Shown here one piece after another: positions 1 to 4,993 of a stretch of 6,565 nt of DNA. The stretch covers positions 1-6,565 of the forward strand of contig JAFGNI010000715.1 in the NCBI GenBank assembly GCA_016927095.1, read 5' to 3'. Both the position numbers and the translations under genes were made by a program. The notes under the pieces are model-generated. The model was not told the origin of the DNA and did no database searches. It worked only from the letters and a program-made list of their open reading frames with translations. Numbering within the stretch: position 1 is the stretch's first letter; the number at the start of each line of letters is the position of its first letter. The DNA comes from Anaerolineae bacterium. GTDB taxonomy: Bacteria; Chloroflexota; Anaerolineae; B4-G1; SLSP01.

Positions 1-758
1 CTCGGGAGGGCATCATCGTTACCCCTAACGCAATGGATGACATCCAGGTCGGCGCCACGATCTACCGCAACCACGACCACGCCTTCTTGGCAGATGTTCA
101 GCAGCAGGCGCCTGTCCGGACCATCGGTGTCCTCTTCACGCTGAGCCAGACTGGGGACGGCGTAGAGCTTACTGCCGAAGATGAGGACGGCAATCGTGCG
201 ACAATCACTCTGAAGCAGAACAATGCCGCAGCTCACAAGCCAGACAAAGCCACCGAGACGGCCCGCCGTCAGCTGGCGAAGACTGGCGGCACACCCTTCC
301 ACTGCGAGGGCGTCGTGCTTGGTTGGGACCAGCCGCTCTTCCTCCCCTTCTCGACGTTGAACGAGCTGCGCCGGGACGTCTTGGATCGCCTCGCCGAGAC
401 GCGTGCCGCAAATCGACCGATGATCGAAGCTTCTATTGAGCCGAATAGCGCGCCCTATCCAGAGCCGTCACTCACCTTCCACGGTAATGTCCTTAACGCT
501 CAGGCGCGAGCCTTCTACCGCCGCCACGGTGTCACCGACATCGAACCCGCGGCTGAATCGGGCCTCGATCTCAGCGGTCGTACGGTCATGACGACACGCT
601 ACTGCATCAGGGAAGAACTCGGCTGGTGTCCTAGACAGGGCAATCCTGGACGTCCCAACGGGCCGCTCTTCTTGATCGATGAAGGCGGGCATCGCTATGA
701 AGTCCATTTCCATTGCGACCAGGCGCCCGACGGTTGCGGGATGGACATCTCTTTCTGA
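1..758 (+). CDS. Peptidase U32 family protein, C-terminal part (5' end outside window)
   Basis: The reading frame is open from the left edge (codons begin at base 3: REGIIVTPNAM...), so the ATG at 33 is an internal Met and the true start lies upstream. The visible ~250 residues match my recollection of the C-terminal half of U32 proteins of the RlhA/YdcP type. A collagenase-like (DUF3656) domain starts near VGATIYRNHDHAF with a TAEDEDGN strand. A TPFHCEGV...FLPFSTLNELRRDVLDRL stretch follows, then a tail with VMTTRYCIREELGWC...PLFLIDEGG...HFHCDQAPDGCGMDISF. The four tail cysteines (codons at 603, 627, 714, 735; spacing C-x7-C-x28-C-x6-C) look like a metal or Fe-S site; that is inference. In E. 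coli RlhA is needed for 5-hydroxycytidine at 23S rRNA C2501, while other U32 members act in tRNA hydroxylation or ubiquinone synthesis. The exact substrate here cannot be decided, because the catalytic N-terminal U32 domain is outside the window. The TGA stop is at 756-758. Confidence 0.88.
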   Translation, partial: REGIIVTPNAMDDIQVGATIYRNHDHAFLADVQQQAPVRTIGVLFTLSQTGDGVELTAEDEDGNRATITLKQNNAAAHKPDKATETARRQLAKTGGTPFHCEGVVLGWDQPLFLPFSTLNELRRDVLDRLAETRAANRPMIEASIEPNSAPYPEPSLTFHGNVLNAQARAFYRRHGVTDIEPAAESGLDLSGRTVMTTRYCIREELGWCPRQGNPGRPNGPLFLIDEGGHRYEVHFHCDQAPDGCGMDISF

Positions 759-761
759 AGC

Positions 762-775
762 CCGCCCTTGGGCGG
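762..775 (+). terminator. Weak hairpin just after the U32 stop codon
   Basis: CCGCC (762-766), loop CTTG, GGCGG (771-775) lies 3 nt past the TGA stop. It is a 5-bp all-GC stem with a CUUG tetraloop, which is a stable loop type. No T-run follows, so it is not a classical intrinsic terminator. It could slow polymerase or protect the 3' end, or it may be chance in GC-rich DNA. Confidence 0.25.
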
Positions 776-885
776 TTGCCCGCCGAGGATCACTGCTGGA
801 ACCAGACCCGGCTCAGGATGGGCTTCTGGACAGAGCGGTCCGGTCAATCGCCGCACGACTGTTGGCGGACTGAGCTGCCGTTAAC

Positions 886-890
886 GGGGA
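886..890 (+). promoter_or_regulatory. Ribosome binding site that decides the start at 899
   Basis: GGGGA sits 8 nt before the ATG at 899. The in-frame GTG at 893 would be only 2 nt from it. The farther upstream ATG at 713 overlaps the U32 gene and adds 62 residues of non-protein-like, Arg/Trp-rich sequence. ATG 899 is therefore preferred. Confidence 0.6.
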
Positions 891-898
891 ATGTGGCT

Positions 899-1684
899 AT
901 GCAAGACTCAACACCCCAGCTAGAACAGCGCCTGCGGACGGTCTCGGACATCCAGAAGCGTATGGCGGACCTACATCCCTGCCTGGCCCTGCGTTATCCG
1001 GTCGCGGTTGCGACGGGTCGCACGCTGCACATCTACGAGGCAGAGGAGCCCACGGGAAGCTATCGCTTCAGCAAGACTGACGACCTGCCGATGGCTGTGC
1101 CGCCAGGTGTGCGCGCGGCCTTCCCACTGGACGCGCTGGCAGGCAGGCCCGCCTGTGTGATCACAGCCGACGCCTTCGATACGGCCGAAGGGCGGGTCGA
1201 GATCTTCCACGAGTTTGTCCACTGCTATCAGTGGGAAGGCTGTGAACCTCAGCTTCGGGAGACCTTGACGCTGGCTAAACAAGCTGCGGCGTCAGGCGGC
1301 CCTATGTGGGAGATCGCCTACCCCTTCCCCCATGACATGGGCGTCGCCAGGACCTACCGGCAGTGGATGACGGTTGTCGAAGGGCGGGGCATCGGACTCA
1401 GCCGCTCCCCTCGCATCGGGTTCCGCGAGCAGATCTCGGAGCTCGACTGGGAATACGCAACGTGGCAGGAATGGAAAGAGGGATTCGCGCGCTGGGTCGA
1501 GAACCGCATCCGAAACCGGCTGGGGTTGCCCCAGAACCGGAACGGACGTGATGGTGACTTCTCGCGCGTCACCTTCTACGCGGGAGGTGCAGCGCTCATC
1601 GCACAGCTGGTGGAGCAGAGCCCAACGTTGGCCGAAAACCTAGAAGCGCTCTTCGAGGCGATCAGGGCATGCGGTGAGCCTTGA
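899..1684 (+). CDS. Uncharacterised HExxH (gluzincin-like) putative zinc metalloprotease, 261 aa
   Basis: I do not recognise the family. The protein (MQDSTPQLEQRLRTV...IRACGEP) has a clear zinc-protease signature, EIFHEFVHCYQWEG, with H104, E105 and H108 as HExxH. About 90 residues later EWKEGFARWVENR (E194 to E201) resembles the helix that supplies the glutamate third zinc ligand in gluzincins, with E194 the best candidate. The C-terminus, FYAGGAALIAQLVEQSPTLAENLEALFEAI, is like the closing helices seen in proteins of that fold. No signal peptide or membrane segment is visible, so it is probably cytoplasmic. It lies 140 nt downstream of the U32 gene on the same strand, too far to claim an operon. 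It may have lost protease activity or act only as a binding fold; substrate unknown. The start at ATG 899 is chosen from the Shine-Dalgarno sequence, and the stop is TGA at 1682-1684. Reality of the gene is well supported by its long open frame and coherent motifs; function rests on the motif alone. Confidence 0.72.
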   Translation: MQDSTPQLEQRLRTVSDIQKRMADLHPCLALRYPVAVATGRTLHIYEAEEPTGSYRFSKTDDLPMAVPPGVRAAFPLDALAGRPACVITADAFDTAEGRVEIFHEFVHCYQWEGCEPQLRETLTLAKQAAASGGPMWEIAYPFPHDMGVARTYRQWMTVVEGRGIGLSRSPRIGFREQISELDWEYATWQEWKEGFARWVENRIRNRLGLPQNRNGRDGDFSRVTFYAGGAALIAQLVEQSPTLAENLEALFEAIRACGEP

Positions 1685-1763
1685 CTAAGTCGCAGCCCTA
1701 GCTGCCCCCCAACCCGGGCTGGACCCTGGCTACAGTCCAACACGAGTCGCAGCCCAACGGTCC
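1685..1763. other. Short convergent intergenic region with small hairpins and a direct repeat
   Basis: This 79-nt gap lies between two genes reading toward each other. It holds an 11-bp direct repeat AGTCGCAGCCC (1688-1698 and 1745-1755). It also has a 5-bp hairpin GCAGC-CCTA-GCTGC (1692-1705) and a 5-bp stem TGGAC...GTCCA (1720-1724 with 1735-1739). No T-rich tail follows either stem on either strand, so I cannot call a classical bidirectional terminator. Confidence 0.4.
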
Positions 1764-2702
1764 CTAATCCACTGTTTCGTGGAGCGAGTCCAACAAGCCG
1801 GCAAGATCTGAAGACAGAGGCGCCACGAAGGTCATCCGCTCATTCGTGCTCGGGTGGGCAATCTCCAGGCTCTTGGCGTGGAGGAACTGGCGAGGCGCCA
1901 GCGCGGCGACCGCAGCAGAGCCATAGGTTTCGTCCCCCACGATCGTATACCCCATCCACGAGAAGTGGACACGTATCTGATGGGTCCGACCTGTTAGGAG
2001 ATGGACATCCACGAGGGTGTAGGTGCGACCTCCGTCATCGCGGTAGCGCCCTATCACACGCCACCGTGTGCGGGCCATCTTGCCACCGCCCCGGACCGCC
2101 ATACGCTTGCGGTGACGTCGGTCGCGCCCGATAGGCGCCTCAATCAAGCCCTCCGCCTGGGGAATCTGGCCTACCACCAGCGCGACGTAATGCTTCTCCA
2201 CGGTCCGCCGTTTGAACTGCCGTTGCAGATGGCGCAGCGCCTGGTCGTGCTTGGCGACAATGATCACACCCGACGTGTCACGGTCCAGTCGATGGACAAT
2301 GCCGGGCCGAAGCTCCCCCCCTACCCCGGCAAGGTCAGGGCTGTGCGCTAGGACTGCGTTCACCAAGGTCCCTTGGGGCTGCCCCGCTCCGGGGTGAACC
2401 ACCATGCCGGCCGCCTTGTTCACGACAACGATGTCAGCATCTTCATAGAGAATGTCCAGGGGGATAGCTTGCGGAGCAATCGAGACGGTCTGCGGCGGCG
2501 GCACAGACACGACAATAGCATCGCCAGCCTGCACCCGATCTGATGCGCCCACCGGCTTGCCGTTGACGGTGACCGAGCCTGCGTCAATGAGCCGCTGCAC
2601 GGCTGTTCGCGAGAGGGCCTCTAGCGCATCAGCCACATACCGGTCCACCCTTTCACCCCCCACGGAGACCACAAGCTCATACCTGCGCTCGCTATCGGCC
2701 AT
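1764..2702 (-). CDS. rluD: RluA/RluD family 23S rRNA pseudouridine synthase
   Basis: This 312-aa protein should convert uridines to pseudouridine in large-subunit rRNA. E. coli RluD modifies U1911, U1915 and U1917 in helix 69 of 23S rRNA. An N-terminal S4 RNA-binding domain (about residues 14-75: GERVDRYVADAL...SRTAVQRLIDAGSVTVNGK) precedes the synthase domain. That domain has the motif-I sequence LYEDADIVVVNKAAGMVVHPG, then the catalytic-loop motif GIVHRLDRDTSG, in which D140 aligns with the catalytic Asp of the family (D139 in E. coli RluD). It also has the later TGRTHQIRVHFSWMGYTIVGDETYG motif. Length and domain order are normal. ATG 2700-2702 is preceded by AAGGAG (2711-2716) at 8 nt, and the stop is TAG at 1764-1766. 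RluD is the best call within the RluA superfamily, but the exact target uridines (RluD, RluC or RluA type) cannot be proven from this sequence alone. No convincing sigma70 promoter is seen in the 137-nt gap upstream; transcription may come from the transglycosylase gene or from an unrecognised promoter. Confidence 0.93.
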   Translation of the reverse strand: MADSERRYELVVSVGGERVDRYVADALEALSRTAVQRLIDAGSVTVNGKPVGASDRVQAGDAIVVSVPPPQTVSIAPQAIPLDILYEDADIVVVNKAAGMVVHPGAGQPQGTLVNAVLAHSPDLAGVGGELRPGIVHRLDRDTSGVIIVAKHDQALRHLQRQFKRRTVEKHYVALVVGQIPQAEGLIEAPIGRDRRHRKRMAVRGGGKMARTRWRVIGRYRDDGGRTYTLVDVHLLTGRTHQIRVHFSWMGYTIVGDETYGSAAVAALAPRQFLHAKSLEIAHPSTNERMTFVAPLSSDLAGLLDSLHETVD

Positions 2703-2764
2703 CGGCGCATCTCCTTCCCTCGCTTCGTGGGCAGTCTATGAGTGGGCTCCCACCGCAAAGCAGC

Positions 2765-2788
2765 GGGCCAAGACAGATATCTTGGCCC
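2765..2788 (-). terminator. Perfect 9-bp hairpin downstream of the transglycosylase gene
   Basis: GGGCCAAGA (2765-2773) and TCTTGGCCC (2780-2788) are exact inverted repeats with a 6-nt loop. The stem lies about 50 nt past the transglycosylase stop and about 60 nt before the pseudouridine synthase start. On the - strand it is followed by GCTGCTTTGCGG, which is only weakly T-rich, so termination is plausible but not textbook. It could instead be a protein-binding palindrome or an mRNA processing/stability element. Confidence 0.55.
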
Positions 2789-2839
2789 ACGTGTTACCGC
2801 ATCTGGTTGGCATCGAACGTCGGTGCCAGATGGTCGCTC

Positions 2840-4186
2840 TTACTTCGGTGGATGGATATACATCCCCACGCGCTTGACGCTATCACCGGAGATGACCACA
2901 ACCGTCCCCACGATAACGCAGTCGCGCCGCGTCGACGTCACCTCAAAGGTAGCTGCGCCGCGCACGTTGGCCACCCGAATGTCCGACTCATCGTTCCAGG
3001 CGTAGGTATAGACACAATCCCCGCCCCGACCCTCAGCGTAGATCCGTACCTTCCACCCCTCAGGTGTCGTCTCCGTTCCAACGATGAAGTCCCGGTCCAG
3101 GGGCCACGCATCAACCGTCAGCGGGCCGCCGGCGCATGTGGGCAGCGCGGGTGTGGGTTCCGGCGTGGCGGTCTGTGAAGCCGCCGGATTGTGAACTGCC
3201 GGAGCACCGCCGTCAAGCACAGTCGTCACCGCAGGAGCAGTCTCTGGCGCATGCGTCGGGGTTGGGCCAGGTGGACTGACAGAGGATGCGGCCAGTTCGC
3301 CTGGGCGTGAAGAGCCGGTCATCACAGAGACTGAAGGTCCAGAGGGTTCGTTCGGCTCAGTCTCCAGCACAGCCTCGGTCGGTGCGACCCACTGCTGATC
3401 TGCCTCGTTGTAGATCCAGACGCCCACGTCACACAGTGCGGCGTCCTGCTCATCGAGACACGAGGCCACCACCGATGTCGGTGCCATATCAGGGACCAGC
3501 GGCCCACCTTCGGGAGTGACGTTCTCATCTCCGAAAGCGTAGACATCGCTGCGACTAGCAGCTGCTATCCAGATTGGCCCGCGGATACCGCCGTTTTGTC
3601 TCACGGCAAAGACCGCCGTCCAACCCTTCATGAGACCGTAGCGGAGCGCTACGGCATGAGCGTAGTCGCGCAGGATCGTCGTGGCAAACCTCTTCGGCCC
3701 ACGGTACATAACCTGCTCCCAGCCACCATTGTAGGCTGCTAGCGCGTTGAAGATGTCACCCTTCCCCTGGCGAATAACGGTCGCCAGCGTGCGGGTGCCC
3801 CAAAACAGGTTGGTGCCGGGGTCCAAAAGAACCTCGCGCGTCGGACGCCAACTGAAGCCGGCCTCCTTGGGCATCACCTGCATCAGCCCGACAGCGCCCA
3901 CCGGCCCGACAGCATTGGGATCGCCACGCGACTCCATCCAGACGAGCGAAGCGAGGAAATCCGGATCTAGGTCTCTGCGGTCTGCCTCCAGTAGGATGAG
4001 GTCCGACCAACGCTGAACCTTCCGGTGCCAGTAGCTCGATAGGGCAGAAGATGTCGTGCTGTGCGCTGCCGAGGGATAGGAGCCCACAGCTTCCGCGGCA
4101 GCCAATGTTCGGTTGCGCGTGGATGGGGCAACCGTCAGCAGCCCGATGACCGCTGTCAGAGTCGCAACGAAGACGAGCCGCTTCAT
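2840..4186 (-). CDS. Secreted lytic transglycosylase (SLT/GH23) with an uncharacterised C-terminal module
   Basis: This 448-aa enzyme should cleave the MurNAc-GlcNAc bond of peptidoglycan with formation of a 1,6-anhydro end, outside the membrane. The N-terminus MKRLVFVATLTAVIGLL is a signal peptide (positive start, hydrophobic core, no lipobox). The SLT domain spans about residues 45-165. It has the catalytic Glu at E85 in WMESRGDP, the GLMQVMP motif (100-106) and AAYNGG (Y152). Residues about 243-265 form a small piece with C243 and C252 followed by WIYNEADQQW. About 270-350 is a Pro/Thr/Ser/Ala-rich linker. The last ~98 residues (C351 to the end, also C391 and C423) look beta-rich and are not recognised; they could bind the wall or a partner. 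Start choice: the frame is open up to a TTG at 4279, but that codon falls at the predicted transcription start. ATG 4186 follows GAGGTG at 9 nt and begins the signal peptide. The TAA stop is at 2840-2842. Confidence 0.92.
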   Translation of the reverse strand: MKRLVFVATLTAVIGLLTVAPSTRNRTLAAAEAVGSYPSAAHSTTSSALSSYWHRKVQRWSDLILLEADRRDLDPDFLASLVWMESRGDPNAVGPVGAVGLMQVMPKEAGFSWRPTREVLLDPGTNLFWGTRTLATVIRQGKGDIFNALAAYNGGWEQVMYRGPKRFATTILRDYAHAVALRYGLMKGWTAVFAVRQNGGIRGPIWIAAASRSDVYAFGDENVTPEGGPLVPDMAPTSVVASCLDEQDAALCDVGVWIYNEADQQWVAPTEAVLETEPNEPSGPSVSVMTGSSRPGELAASSVSPPGPTPTHAPETAPAVTTVLDGGAPAVHNPAASQTATPEPTPALPTCAGGPLTVDAWPLDRDFIVGTETTPEGWKVRIYAEGRGGDCVYTYAWNDESDIRVANVRGAATFEVTSTRRDCVIVGTVVVISGDSVKRVGMYIHPPK

Positions 4187-4195
4187 CACGTGCAC

Positions 4196-4201
4196 CACCT
4201 C
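4196..4201 (-). promoter_or_regulatory. Ribosome binding site deciding the transglycosylase start at 4186
   Basis: On the - strand GAGGTG lies 9 nt before ATG 4184-4186. This start places the signal peptide at the very N-terminus and leaves a leader of about 92 nt after the promoter. Confidence 0.65.
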
Positions 4202-4285
4202 ACTGAGTAGAACTCTCCCCACAAACGCGACATCCGAGGCGCTGGCGCAGGGAACAGACCCTGACCCAGTCCAGCACAAGACGAG

Positions 4286-4313
4286 ACTATAGGCAAATTC
4301 GATGGTATGTCAA
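4286..4313 (-). promoter_or_regulatory. Near-consensus sigma70-type promoter for the transglycosylase gene
   Basis: On the - strand a perfect -35 TTGACA (4308-4313), a 16-nt spacer and a -10 TATAGT (4286-4291, one mismatch to TATAAT) lie in the non-coding gap after dcd. Transcription would start near 4279-4280, giving a leader of about 92 nt before ATG 4186. Local AT content is higher than in the flanks. The leader can form a small 5-bp hairpin (CAGGG 4248-4252 with CCCTG 4259-4263), but I see no known riboswitch. Confidence 0.75.
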
Positions 4314-4405
4314 GTTCCAGACAACGAAGTATGCAGATCGAGACAAGTCTTCCTCTAACCAATTACAGACGAACTTGCTACCCAGGCCCGAGGCAGCCGG
4401 TTCGA

Positions 4406-4966
4406 CTAGAGTCGAGGCAGGACGACGCCCTGTTGCCCCTGATACTTGCCTTTCTTGTCGGCGTAACTCACCTCGCAGGGAGCATCTCCTTCGAAGAACA
4501 ACACCTGCGCGATGCCTTCGTTGGCATAGATCTTGGCTGGCAGTGGGGTGGTGTTGCTGATCTCGATTGTAATATAGCCGTGCCACCCAGGTTCCAGCGG
4601 GGTGAAGTTCGTCACAATTCCACATCGGGCATATGTGGACTTGCCCAGCACTGCCCCAAGCACGTTGCGCGGCATACGCATATACTCAAGGCTCCTCGCC
4701 AGCGCGAATGAGTTCGGCGGAATGATGCAGACGTCTCCACGGAAATCAACCATGGCATGTGTGGAAAGGTGCTTCGGGTCCACCAGCGCCATATCCCCCA
4801 TACCGGGGGTGAAAACCTTGAATTCGTCAGCGACCCTGATGTCATAGCCGTAGGACGACAACCCGTAGGAGATGACACCGTTTCTTACTTGCCCATCAAC
4901 GAAAGGATCGATCATCTGCGCTTGCTTTGCCAGCTCACGGATCCAGGTGTCAGGTTTGAGGCCCAT
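4406..4966 (-). CDS. dcd: dCTP deaminase
   Basis: This 186-aa protein should deaminate dCTP to dUTP in the cytoplasm, feeding dUMP and then dTMP synthesis. The whole chain matches the family: [16 protein letters not shown] near residue 40, then [15 protein letters not shown] and the core [54 protein letters not shown]135 in the IEISN segment aligns with the catalytic glutamate (E138 of E. coli Dcd). Length is typical of the 185-190-aa bacterial group. Some relatives of this size also hydrolyse dUTP to dUMP (bifunctional DCD-DUT, as in Mycobacterium tuberculosis), and I cannot tell which type this is. ATG 4964-4966 follows AAGGAG at 5 nt (4972-4977), and the stop is TAG at 4406-4408. Its start lies 27 nt after the argS stop on the same strand, so both genes are probably co-transcribed; no separate promoter is obvious between them. 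Confidence 0.96.
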   Translation of the reverse strand: MGLKPDTWIRELAKQAQMIDPFVDGQVRNGVISYGLSSYGYDIRVADEFKVFTPGMGDMALVDPKHLSTHAMVDFRGDVCIIPPNSFALARSLEYMRMPRNVLGAVLGKSTYARCGIVTNFTPLEPGWHGYITIEISNTTPLPAKIYANEGIAQVLFFEGDAPCEVSYADKKGKYQGQQGVVLPRL

Positions 4967-4993
4967 GGAGTCTCCTTGTGCGTGTCATCGGTG

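Larger units (their letters stand above)
4187..4405 (-). other. Intergenic region between dcd and the transglycosylase gene
   Basis: This 219-nt non-coding gap contains the promoter and leader described above. Between the dcd stop and the -35 box the only structure I find that might end dcd transcription is GCTGCC...GGTAGC (6 bp with one G-U, 9-nt loop, around 4378-4398). It lacks a T-run, so a dcd terminator is not established. Read-through from argS-dcd into the transglycosylase gene is possible. Confidence 0.4.

Noticed and set aside
33..758. ATG 33 as the true start of the first gene
   Set aside because: The frame is open and protein-like (REGIIVTPNA) to the left edge, and the U32 catalytic domain must lie upstream, so this is an internal Met.
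713..898. N-terminal extension of the HExxH protein from ATG 713
   Set aside because: It overlaps the U32 gene, has atypical composition and lacks support; ATG 899 has a well-placed GGGGA.
2001..2351. + strand open frame inside the pseudouridine synthase gene
   Set aside because: Antisense shadow of a well-conserved gene; no motif.
2452..3178. Overlapping + strand open frames spanning the 2703-2839 gap
   Set aside because: Mostly antisense to two certain genes; low-quality composition and no good ribosome binding site seen.
4187..4279. N-terminal extension of the transglycosylase from TTG 4279
   Set aside because: The codon sits at the predicted transcription start, and the extension would bury the signal peptide.
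4402..4415. TCGAC-TAGA-GTCGA palindrome overlapping the dcd stop
   Set aside because: Only 5 bp, largely inside coding sequence and without a T-run; probably chance.
4307..4711. + strand open frame of 134 codons over dcd
   Set aside because: Antisense to the certain dcd gene, no recognisable protein features, and crosses a clear promoter region.
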